From: an uncultured Bacteroides sp.
Lineage (GTDB): Bacteria > Bacteroidota > Bacteroidia > Bacteroidales > Bacteroidaceae
Reading direction: 5' to 3'
NCBI GenBank assembly: GCA_900556625.1
Contig: USPQ01000039.1
Coordinates: forward strand, 1 to 24,713
Length of the DNA stretch: 24,713 bases
Positions 6,566 through 14,700 of this stretch are shown one piece after another (positions within the stretch are counted from its first letter, which is position 1; every line of letters begins with the position of its first letter). The notes under the pieces were generated by a model. That model saw only the letters and a list, made by a program, of their open reading frames with translations, did no database searches and was not told where the DNA came from. Both the position numbers and the translations under genes were made by a program.

Positions 6566-6832
6566 TTACAGACATTCGCTGCCCTGCTTATTGATTTTCA
6601 TGCTTTTTCCATAGAGACCCACTCGGGCTATGTTGTTATAAAAGGGTTCTGCTATATCGTATTTAAAAGGAAGTATTTCTTGATTTTCTTTGTCTATGTA
6701 TCCCCATTGTATTTTACCTCTGGCCGGAGCTAATCCCTCAGAGAAATGACCGATTGCCGAAAAACGCTTTTTCTTATTAGCTACCCTGTAGGCTAATAAA
6801 GATGCAAAGAACTTTGTAATAATGTTGTTCAT
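6566..6832 (-). CDS. short WG-repeat protein, probably a fragment
   Basis: An 88-residue protein if started at the Met at 6832 (MNNIITKFF); the frame continues to a Met at 6883, but that adds an odd Thr-rich stretch. The core reads FSEGLAPARGKIQWGYIDKENQEILPFKYDIAEPFYNNIARVG, one full WG (beta) repeat with WG at residues 43-44. The next repeat is degenerate (GLYGKSMKINKQG lacks the Trp). WG-repeat proteins normally carry many repeats and a signal or anchor; here there are about one and a half, with no clear signal peptide. It looks like a remnant or minimal version of a larger Bacteroides WG protein. Function unknown. It follows the inverted-duplication region and is preceded by the minus-strand AraC genes. 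Confidence 0.55.
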   Translation of the reverse strand: MNNIITKFFASLLAYRVANKKKRFSAIGHFSEGLAPARGKIQWGYIDKENQEILPFKYDIAEPFYNNIARVGLYGKSMKINKQGSECL

Positions 6833-6885
6833 TTTACGATTGTTTGTTGTGGTAGTATGCGTCCGGATACCGTATATATACAAAA

Positions 6886-7058
6886 GAAGCGTGGACGTCG
6901 TTAGTTCATCCTGTTCAGGGCTCTGGTAAGCCTAACGGTGAATGAACAACAGAGTCCACGCTCTTGCATATAACAAAGACGTGAACGCTTAGTTGCCATT
7001 ATCCCACCGTTAATGAATTTACCAGATTCTGAACAGAGATAATATTCTAAACGCTTCT
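6886..7058. repeat. imperfect inverted duplication, possible structured RNA region
   Basis: Two facing copies of a unit about 75 bases long: one from 6886 rightwards (AGAAGCGT, then CTGTTCAG, TCTGGTAA, TAACGGTG), and its reverse from 7058 leftwards (ACGCTTCT, CTGAACAG at 7029-7036, TTACCAGA at 7019-7026, CACCGTTA at 7005-7012). The three 8-base blocks match exactly in inverted order, with spacing differences of a few bases. Copy A also closes on itself with AGCGTGGAC (6888-6896) and GTCCACGCT (6954-6962). The region lies in the 317 bases between the AraC genes and the WG protein, and I see no gene in it. Confidence 0.6.
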
Positions 7059-7149
7059 ACGTTATTAATCGTAATAAGTGGAAACAAAGGTATTGTTTTC
7101 TTGTTGAATAACAATGCTTTTGGAGGATAAATATGAAAAAAGAGTAGTT

Positions 7150-8052
7150 TTAATTCACCTGTTTGGGATAATCACTTGGTGACATACCTGTTATTTTCTT
7201 GAATATAAGGCTGAAATGCTGTACATTCGGATAGCCTAATTGACGGGAAACGGTAGTGGGTGTGGCACCGTCTTTTATTAGCATTCGTTTGGCAGTCTCC
7301 AATCGTTTGAGTTGGAAATACTGTTCCAAAGTCTTGCCTGTTTCAAATTTCAGCAGGTCTGTAAAATAAACAGGAGAAAGATTGAGCCTTTCCGCCAGAT
7401 AGTCGGGTGTAGGGAGTTTGCCATTTTGTAATTTCCCCAACTCTATATAATTTTCAAGCAACTGTTCCATTTTTCTAAGAATTGTCTTATTCTTGTTTTC
7501 ACGGGTGATAAACTGACGTTCGTAGTAACGAGTGCAGTAATCCAGTAATAGTTCGATATGCCGTGAAAGGATAGTCCTGCTATGTGTATCAATCGAATGA
7601 TGCAGTTCTTCCTCTATATTCCATAGACAGCAGGTGACTTTCTCTGTTTCACGTTGTGATAGATGCAATGCCTCTTCTTTGTGGTAGTGGAAGAAGGTGT
7701 AATTATTGATATGGTTCTTCAATGTGGTCTGAAACAGCAAGTCCGGATGAAACACCAGCAAAAAGCCTTTGCTGGGTAAGGTCTTTTCCTTGCTCATTCG
7801 GAAAACTTCACCCGGCTTAAGAAAGACCATTGTCGCATTGGAATAATCATAATACTTCCGGCCGCAACATGAACATTCGTCCGGACAGTCTTCTATCAGT
7901 AAGATAGCGTAGAACTCGAACTTGACAGTATCCTGCTCCAGACACGGATTCTCTAAATTAATAAGACTCACCTGAGGATGCAATGTTTTGCAGTCCAGAC
8001 AACGATTGCATTCATGCACGGTATTTAAGTCCAATGTATTTTTCTGTTTCAT
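7150..8052 (-). CDS. AraC-family transcriptional regulator with cysteine-rich N-terminal domain
   Basis: A 300-residue regulator with an N-terminal cupin-like sensor domain (about 1-130), a linker region with HSRTILSRHIELLLDYCTRYYERQF (about 165-190), and a C-terminal double helix-turn-helix of AraC type (LAERLNLSPVYFTDLLKFETGKTLEQYF ... TTVSRQLGYPNVQHFSLIFKKITGMSPSDY). I chose the Met at 8052, nine codons inside the longest frame, because it aligns with the start of the neighbouring paralogue and leaves a 7-base gap rather than an overlap. Unusual: eight cysteines in the first 63 residues (15, 18, 21, 37, 56, 60, 62, 63; CNRCLDC and CPDECSCCG), which the paralogue lacks. They suggest metal binding or redox sensing. 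Likely read from the promoter upstream of the first regulator. Confidence 0.9.
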   Translation of the reverse strand: MKQKNTLDLNTVHECNRCLDCKTLHPQVSLINLENPCLEQDTVKFEFYAILLIEDCPDECSCCGRKYYDYSNATMVFLKPGEVFRMSKEKTLPSKGFLLVFHPDLLFQTTLKNHINNYTFFHYHKEEALHLSQRETEKVTCCLWNIEEELHHSIDTHSRTILSRHIELLLDYCTRYYERQFITRENKNKTILRKMEQLLENYIELGKLQNGKLPTPDYLAERLNLSPVYFTDLLKFETGKTLEQYFQLKRLETAKRMLIKDGATPTTVSRQLGYPNVQHFSLIFKKITGMSPSDYPKQVN

Positions 8053-8059
8053 ATTCTTT

Positions 8060-8965
8060 TCACAGATTATTCTGTACACGGTATCCGTTAGGAGTACATC
8101 CTACCCGTTTTTTGAACAGGCGGCAAAAATGCTGCGGGTACTGGAATCCCAATGAGTAGGCAATCTGGCTGACTGTATCTTCTGTGCCGATCATACGTTC
8201 CTTTGCCATTTCGATTACTTTTTCCTGAATATGTTCCTGTGGTGTCCTGCCGGTTTCTTTCTTTACCATATCGCCGAAGTAATTGGGGGAAAGGCATATT
8301 TTGTCAGCGAAATATTTGACAGTAGGTAAGCCGTTTTGTTCTGCAAAAGTTCCTGAAAAGTAGTTGTCAAGTAATTGCTCGAAACGTGTCAACACATCAT
8401 GGTTCGCTTTACTGCGGGTGACGAATTGTCGTTCATAGAAACGCATACAGTAGTTAAGGAGCAGTTCTATATAGTTTACGAGCAATGTTTTACTATGCTT
8501 ATCCACTCCGTGCTCTAGTTCAAGGCGGATGATTCTCAGGCAATCCATAATAATATTCCGTTCCTCTTCAGAAAGATGAAGGGCTTCGTTTACTTCATAC
8601 GAGAAGAACGTGTATTTCTTGATTGTCTTGCCAAGTGATGTTCCTAGTAATAAATCCGGATGAAAAAGGATGCCAAGTGCATTCACTTGCACGCGATCTG
8701 TGATCAATGTCGTTTCCGCATCCTGTCCGGGAGCAAAACATACAATGGTTCCTTCTTGATAATCATAATTTTGCCGTCCATATCTGATGTCACACGCTTT
8801 TTCGAGTTTCAGGTAAAGTGCATAGATACCATAATGCCAGTGTGCATAATTCATCTGCCGGGTGGCTTTATTTAAATCGATCACACTGACCAACGGATTC
8901 AAAGTTTCAAGGCCGTACAATTTATTGTATTGGTCTACACTGTCCAAGTTGAATATCTTGTTCAT
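8060..8965 (-). CDS. AraC-family transcriptional regulator, first of a tandem pair
   Basis: A 301-residue regulator with the same architecture as the next gene: N-terminal cupin-like domain (about 1-130, including YAHWHYGIYALYLKLE and the FHPDLLLGTS motif), middle helices (HSKTLLVNYIELLLNYCMRFYERQFVTR), and AraC-type DNA-binding domain (FADKICLSPNYFGDMVKKETGRTPQEHI ... VSQIAYSLGFQYPQHFCRLFKKRVGCTPNGYR). The shared phrases make the two genes clear tandem duplicates that have diverged. It starts beside the repeated 17-base sites at 9046-9133, which overlap its own likely -33 element (about 9045-9048), so self-regulation is plausible. It faces away from the hydrolase gene at 9251, the obvious candidate target. 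Inducer not predictable. Confidence 0.92.
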   Translation of the reverse strand: MNKIFNLDSVDQYNKLYGLETLNPLVSVIDLNKATRQMNYAHWHYGIYALYLKLEKACDIRYGRQNYDYQEGTIVCFAPGQDAETTLITDRVQVNALGILFHPDLLLGTSLGKTIKKYTFFSYEVNEALHLSEEERNIIMDCLRIIRLELEHGVDKHSKTLLVNYIELLLNYCMRFYERQFVTRSKANHDVLTRFEQLLDNYFSGTFAEQNGLPTVKYFADKICLSPNYFGDMVKKETGRTPQEHIQEKVIEMAKERMIGTEDTVSQIAYSLGFQYPQHFCRLFKKRVGCTPNGYRVQNNL

Positions 8966-9014
8966 AATTATTGCTGTTTAATGTTTTAAAAGCACTTCCG
9001 TCGTATATCGTTTA

Positions 9015-9048
9015 CAAAAATACGGGATAATTCTGTCATTCTAACAAC
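9015..9048 (-). promoter_or_regulatory. predicted promoter of the AraC gene pair
   Basis: On the minus strand TATTTTTG (plus 9015-9022) fits the -7 element, about 50 bases upstream of the ATG at 8965. A GTTG (plus 9045-9048) sits 22 bases further upstream, slightly wide for a -33. The first 17-base repeat begins within it. Confidence 0.45.
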
Positions 9049-9133
9049 CTTAATTACGGATTATATAACCTCAGTTACGGATTCCACCTTACTTACAGCT
9101 TTCGTCAGTATTATAAAATCTGTAATTAAGGTT
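9046..9133. promoter_or_regulatory. cluster of 17-base operator-like repeats
   Basis: Site 1 AACCTTAATTACGGATT (9046-9062) and site 2 AACCTCAGTTACGGATT (9067-9083) are direct repeats 21 bases apart, start to start, i.e. two helical turns. A weaker third copy begins at 9085 (CACCTTACTTACAGCTT). Site 4 (9117-9133) is inverted and matches site 1 in 16 of 17 bases. A weak fifth match is at 9147-9163. Tandem asymmetric sites on one face of the helix are typical for AraC-family binding; the cluster lies exactly between the divergent regulator pair and the hydrolase. Confidence 0.7.
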
Positions 9134-9188
9134 ATGATTGAGATGTAACATCAGTAATTTGTCTACCGGGGTTAGGCATAAATCTATC

Positions 9189-9196
9189 TAATTTTG
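9189..9196 (+). promoter_or_regulatory. -7 element of the hydrolase promoter
   Basis: TAATTTTG fits TAnnTTTG and lies 54 bases upstream of the hydrolase ATG. The positions expected for -33 hold only G and C bases (ACCGGGG), with no TTTG-like match, so the promoter would be weak alone. That fits dependence on an activator bound at the repeats just upstream (inference). Confidence 0.5.
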
Positions 9197-9250
9197 CAAC
9201 ATTCCTAAAAGGGCATAGAAAAATGATTGATAACATAAATAATAAAATGT

Positions 9251-10327
9251 ATGAGACGAACATTGAATTTTTCGCGTGTAGTAATGACAGTATGTCTTTG
9301 TATTGCAGGCAAGTTGTTGTCTGCAGGTAATCTTTCTGACAGAAATAATAAGTTTACGGAAAAGAAATTAAACCTGATTCAAGAGTGGGACAAGACGTTT
9401 CCCGAAAACGATAAAGTACGTCACTCGAAAGTTACTTTTCACAACCGTTATGGTATCACGCTTGCTGCTGACTTATATATCCCCAAAAATGCAGAAGGTA
9501 AATTGTCGGCAATCGCCATTAGCGGCCCGTTTGGTGCGGTGAAAGAACAATCTTCGGGACTGTATGCTCAAACGCTGGCAGAAAGGGGATTCTTGACGAT
9601 TGCTTTCGATCCGTCTTATACAGGTGAGAGTGGTGGTGAGCCTCGTTATGTGGCTTCACCGGATATTAATACGGAAGATTTCAGTGCAGCGGTGGATTAT
9701 CTTGCCAACCGTGACGATGTGGATACGGATCGTATCGGTATACTCGGTATTTGCGGTTGGGGTGGTATGGCACTCAATGCGGCGGCTATCGATACTCGAA
9801 TCAAAGCAACAGTAACGGTTACGATGTATGACATGAGCCGTGTGAATGCTAATGGTTACAATGATATAATGGATGCTGCCGCCCGTTATGAATTACGCAA
9901 GCAACTCAATGCTCAGAGAACCGAAGACTACCGCAATGGTTCTTATACACTTGCCGGAGGGGTGATTGATCCATTACCGGATGATGCTCCACAATTTGTG
10001 AAAGAATATTACGACTATTACAAGACCGAACGCGGTTACCATAAACGTTCACTCAATTCTAATGGTGGTTGGAATAAGACTTCTTCGCTTTCGTTTATCA
10101 ATATGCCTATTCTGTCCTATAGCGGCGAGATACATAGTGCAGTGCTGATGATTCACGGAGAAAAGGCTCATTCCCGCTACTTTAGTGAGGATGCGTTCAA
10201 GAAACTGAAAGGTGACAATAAGGGATTATTGATTATTCCCGGAGCCAATCATGTAGATTTGTACGATAATCTGCAAGTAATCCCATTCGATAAGATAGAA
10301 CAGTTCTTCAATAATAATTTGAAATAG
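9251..10327 (+). CDS. exported alpha/beta hydrolase with cysteine nucleophile
   Basis: A 358-residue protein of the alpha/beta hydrolase fold. A signal peptide covers about residues 1-25 (hydrophobic VVMTVCLCIAGKLLSA). The core begins near residue 59 (SKVTFHNRYGITLAADLYIP). The oxyanion region is SGPFGAVKEQ (91-100), and GFLTIAFDPSYTGESGGEP follows (113-131). The nucleophile elbow is GICGWGG (166-172), with Cys168 where most family members have Ser. The catalytic His is 334 in GANHVDLYD. Cysteine at this place is known from dienelactone hydrolases and from related COG1073 proteins. Substrate is not predictable; esters or acyl groups are plausible. It faces the AraC gene pair and shares their control region, so it is probably their target. 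A bidirectional terminator follows. Confidence 0.85.
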   Translation: MRRTLNFSRVVMTVCLCIAGKLLSAGNLSDRNNKFTEKKLNLIQEWDKTFPENDKVRHSKVTFHNRYGITLAADLYIPKNAEGKLSAIAISGPFGAVKEQSSGLYAQTLAERGFLTIAFDPSYTGESGGEPRYVASPDINTEDFSAAVDYLANRDDVDTDRIGILGICGWGGMALNAAAIDTRIKATVTVTMYDMSRVNANGYNDIMDAAARYELRKQLNAQRTEDYRNGSYTLAGGVIDPLPDDAPQFVKEYYDYYKTERGYHKRSLNSNGGWNKTSSLSFINMPILSYSGEIHSAVLMIHGEKAHSRYFSEDAFKKLKGDNKGLLIIPGANHVDLYDNLQVIPFDKIEQFFNNNLK

Positions 10328-10351
10328 CAGAATAAATATGATACAATGAAA

Positions 10352-10387
10352 AAACTCCCTTTGCTGATGAGTTTGCAAAGGGAGTTT
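10352..10387. terminator. bidirectional terminator between hydrolase and susD-like gene
   Basis: A 13-base-pair stem (10352-10364 with 10375-10387; AAACTCCCTTTGC and its complement) closes a 10-base loop. A run of A precedes it and T is found within the right arm, so it can serve the plus-strand hydrolase and the convergent minus-strand operon ending at 10409. Confidence 0.8.
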
Positions 10388-10408
10388 ATAGTGAATATCA
10401 GAACAACT

Positions 10409-11752
10409 CTAATTGGAGAGATTCGGATTAGCTTCAATAGCACTTTGAGGAATGCGTAAGGTATAGCGTTCGTCATTCTGTTCCAAAATGATGGTTTGTC
10501 CGCTATATAAAGTTTTTTCTATTCTCGGACGGGTAGTACGGCGTAAGTCAAACCAGCGATGACCTTCGAATGCCAATTCGCGGGCACGTTCATCCAATAT
10601 TTCAGAAATTAGAATCTCTTGCTCCATTTTATTTATCTCATTCTTTTTCAGCTCATATTTTTCTGGATTATATCTCTTTTCCATTAATTGTAATAAGCGG
10701 TTTCTAGCTTCTGGTAAATGACCTAGACGGGCAGCTGCTTCTGCAGAATTCAAGTAAAGTTCACCGACACGGAAACTACATTTATAATCTACACTTCCGT
10801 TTGTTTTAATTATGGGATAATAATCAATTTCATTGTCCTTTTCTCCGAAATATCTTATAGGGCGTAAATCTCCTTCACTAAACATATCTACAAATGATTG
10901 TGTAGCTTTTGATGCATCTAATGTGCTGGTTGGCTCATAAATTCTCTCATACGCAGTAATTGATTCAACAGAGGTATATAAATTGGCTTTGGCATCCGGA
11001 TTATTGTAATCTTCGAGTGTCGCTTTTTGTTTTAAGACACGTTCTGCTGCATCGTATGCAAGTTGCCATTCTCCTTTGTAAAGGCGTACCCGTGCTTCAA
11101 AAGCATCTACGGAAAGAGTGTTGAACCTGTAATTATAACCTAATTCCCATTCTTTTTTTGTAATGAGATTGCGTGCGCTTTCTATGTCCTCAAGAATAGA
11201 AGTATACACTTCTTCTACTGTATTGCGTGATGGAATCTCTTCAAGGTCGAGGGTTAGTTTCAATGGAATGGATTTTGTCTTCGGTGCACCCTCTTTAGTG
11301 TAAGGTTGCCCGTAGAAGTTGACCAAAAGGAAGTGCATATATCCTCTCATTAAATAGGCTTCTCCCACCAATTGGTTGATGTCCTGTTCGCTTCCTTCCG
11401 TTATTTCATCTTGCTTGTCGATGATGGCATTGGCATAATATATATTTTCATAATAATCTAGCCAGCCGAATTCTCTGGCAGATGTACTATTGTTTATCCA
11501 TTTTTCTATATCGCCGTAATTATTTTGGTCTATGTTGTCTTTTTTTACGGTGATGTCTTTTGTACGCATATCACAAACACTCCTGTCCAAAAGGTCTTTT
11601 GAGTATGCCGTAGTCATCAATGCTCTATATTCTTCTAGAGTGTTGGGGATGACTTTTCCGACAGGCTGTATGTCAAGGTAGTTACTGCATGATGTCATGA
11701 CAATGCAACCTGTCAATACAAGAAATCTGTATATTGATTTTATTCTTTTCAT
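10409..11752 (-). CDS. SusD/RagB-family outer-membrane lipoprotein
   Basis: A 447-residue surface lipoprotein that serves as the lid and substrate-capturing partner of the SusC-like channel encoded just upstream, with a gap of 13 bases. The signal peptide ends in VMTSC with acylated Cys22, followed by the family-typical SNYLDIQPVGKVIP. The body has the helical SusD features: YYENIYYANAIIDKQDEITEG, the TPR-like AYLMRGYMHFLLVNFYGQPY, and the C-terminal ILDERARELAFEGHRWFDLRRTTRP. At 447 residues it is on the small side for the family (about 450-600). It is the last gene of the operon. SusD proteins bind glycans in starch systems, but RagB-type members bind peptides; the neighbouring metalloprotease makes the second reading attractive here (inference). 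Confidence 0.93.
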   Translation of the reverse strand: MKRIKSIYRFLVLTGCIVMTSCSNYLDIQPVGKVIPNTLEEYRALMTTAYSKDLLDRSVCDMRTKDITVKKDNIDQNNYGDIEKWINNSTSAREFGWLDYYENIYYANAIIDKQDEITEGSEQDINQLVGEAYLMRGYMHFLLVNFYGQPYTKEGAPKTKSIPLKLTLDLEEIPSRNTVEEVYTSILEDIESARNLITKKEWELGYNYRFNTLSVDAFEARVRLYKGEWQLAYDAAERVLKQKATLEDYNNPDAKANLYTSVESITAYERIYEPTSTLDASKATQSFVDMFSEGDLRPIRYFGEKDNEIDYYPIIKTNGSVDYKCSFRVGELYLNSAEAAARLGHLPEARNRLLQLMEKRYNPEKYELKKNEINKMEQEILISEILDERARELAFEGHRWFDLRRTTRPRIEKTLYSGQTIILEQNDERYTLRIPQSAIEANPNLSN

Positions 11753-11765
11753 ATTGGAGAATTAC

Positions 11766-14700
11766 TTAAAAATTAAGACTGAGGTTGAATGTTACTGATT
11801 TGGGCACCGGAGTGGAATAGAGATTGCTCATTGATTCCGGGTCCATATAGTTTTTATAACTAGAGCCAAAAACTAATAGATTACGTCCTTCTACAGCAAC
11901 AGTCGCTCCGTTGATGTTGATTTTACGGAGCCATTCTTGCGGTAACTTATATGCTAGTCTTATATTCTGTAGGCGTACATAGTTGAGACGTTTTACCCAT
12001 AAGTCAAGGTTCTTATAAATAGCAGGCAGATCACCGAAAAGTGCATAATCGGCAGGATAATTATTTTTTGTGAGTAAAGCCGGAAACTTTCCACTATGGT
12101 TTTCGGGTGTCCAGCGTTCAAGGATATCCTGATTTGTATTATGTCCGGGGTCAAATCCGACAACATCGTAAGAAGGATTTGTACGTACATGTGCACCAAA
12201 GTAATATGAAAAGTTGAGATTCAATTCCCAATTGCGGTAGTTGAATGTATTGATTAAACCACCTGTGTAGGGAGCGTCATTTGTTCCGGCATATTCGTAT
12301 AGGCTTTGTTGGAATTCTGCAGTCGCATCATACTCATAAAAGCCTCCAAGTCCTCCGGTTAGGTCTACCATTTCGAATAATTTTTCAACAGTAACAGCTT
12401 CATCGCTTCCTTTTGGATAGATAAGTATGCGTCCTGTTTCCGGATCAACCTTGCTTTTGATTGCAAAAATAGTACCTACTGGGTAACCTTCCAGTCCTGG
12501 AGTCGGGCTGTTTTCCTTTTTATGATCTTTAAGTACTTTGTTGTTGTTATAAGCAAAATTGAATGTAGTGTACCAAGAAAAATCCTTAGTTGTTATATTA
12601 CGGGTTTGTAGGTTTATTTCTACCCCCTTGTTCTCCATGCTGGCCCAATTGATTGCTTGGGAGGAGAAGCCGTTTTCCAAAGGCAAGTCCTTGTAGCCGA
12701 TAAGGTCACTTCCCCTTCTGTAATAATAGTCTATACTGAGATTGATGGCTGATTTGAGTACGGAGAGATCTATTCCGGCATTGTAAGACGCAGTCTTTTC
12801 CCAACGTAGTTTGTCGTTGGGAGCTGAACCGATGGTTATAATTGTCTCATTTTTATCAATTACTGTTTGGTTACTATAATTACCGAGCAAGAAAGGAGAA
12901 GTGTTTTTATCAATATTACCTTGCAGACCGTAGGATAATCTCAAAGCTAAATTATCCATCCATTGATTAGCCGGTTTCAAGAATGCCTCATTGGAGATTC
13001 TCCATAATCCACTGATAGAGTAAATGGGTAAGAAACGGTACTTCTTGTCTACCCCGAATAGATCGGAGCCATCCATACGTACGCTTGCTCCTAATGTGTA
13101 ACGTTTCATAAGTGTATAGGAACCGTTAGCATAGAAAGATGCAAAAGCGTTTTCTGTATAAGATTTTATGTGCAGCGGATAATCGTCAGCGTCTCTCGGG
13201 TCAATGTTAAGTGGCTTTGTTGTGAGTGTCTTAGGATCATAACCGTAAGCGGTGGATGCAAGTGCATCATACCAGTTTTTGCGTATTTCCGAACCACCCA
13301 TAATTTGTACCTCATGGATATCTTTGAAAGTCTGGTTCCATTCGCCTTGTATCTTCCAAGTGATTTGCGAGGTAGTGGAGTTGCTTACTTTATGCATTCC
13401 TCCTTCCGGAATAATATAGCTCTCTCCATCTTTGCTCTCTTCGCGCATATAACGCATGGAGAATGTGTTTGGACCGATATATTGTTCAACTTTAGACTGT
13501 TCCCATTGCAATCCGACTTGTGAAGTCACTTTCCAATGATCATTGAAACGTAAATCAACATTGAAGATCGAATTGATAGCAGTTGTCACTGTCTCTTTAT
13601 TTGTATTGGCACGTTCTTCAAGGATATTGAACCCTCGTTTGGGGTCCGGTTCGTTATCACTTGTCGAGCGGATATCGTAGTCGTAGATATAGTTATTTTC
13701 CGCATCGTATATTTCCTGATATGGGTTTGCCACACGCGAATAATAAATTGGATTTGAGTAACCGTATTTGTCACTTACAAAATCTTGGTTCTTCCGTCGG
13801 TTGGCAAATATGGAAGCACCGATTTTTAGCATTCGGTTTACCTGATAAGAGGTTTTGCTTGTCAGGTTAAAACGGCTCATATCAAAACCTGGTACATTAC
13901 CATTTTCTTTAGAGTAACTTAATGAATTGTAATAGGTGGTTTTTTCGCTACCTCCTGAAATACTGAAATTGTATTCTTGGGTAAATGCACTTCTGAACAA
14001 GAGGTCGTTCCAATCAGTATTAATTGTTTTCAATCGGTTGATAGCGTTTTGAGCCTCACTGCTTAATCCGTCCCATCCTTGCTGTTGGTAAGTTTCAAAT
14101 AAATTGTATTGCCTTAAGACAGAAGCGACTCCTCCCTTGCGATAAAAAGGATGGGCAGTGAATATGTCATCCGGTTCTTTCATCAATTCCAATTCCAAAT
14201 TGACTTTCTGTTCGGAATTTAATAGATTCAACCGCGAAGTATTCAAATTGGGCGTATAACTCAATCTTGTGTTGAAATTGACTATAGGTTTGCCTGTGCG
14301 TCCTCTTTTGGTAGTAATTACAATTACACCGTTTGCTGCGCGTGCACCGTAAATAGCTGTTGCAGCAGCGTCTTTCAAAATTGTAATACTTTCAATGTCG
14401 TACGGACTGATTCCGGCAATTGATGATTGTCCTATATTTACAATATCATTATCCGTATCACTGTCTAAGTCCGGAATATCCGTCCCTTCCAATGGAATTC
14501 CGTCCAACACCCACAGCGGGTCTTGCGTTCCGTTTAGCGACGCTGTACCACGAATACGGATACGTGCGGGGGCACCCGGAGCACCGGAAGTTGTCGTAAC
14601 GGATACACCGGCTATTTGTCCGGCTAATGCCTGGTCGATACTTTTTGCGGCACCTACCATTGCATCTGTAACATCTACTTTGGCAATGGAGGCGGTCAGT

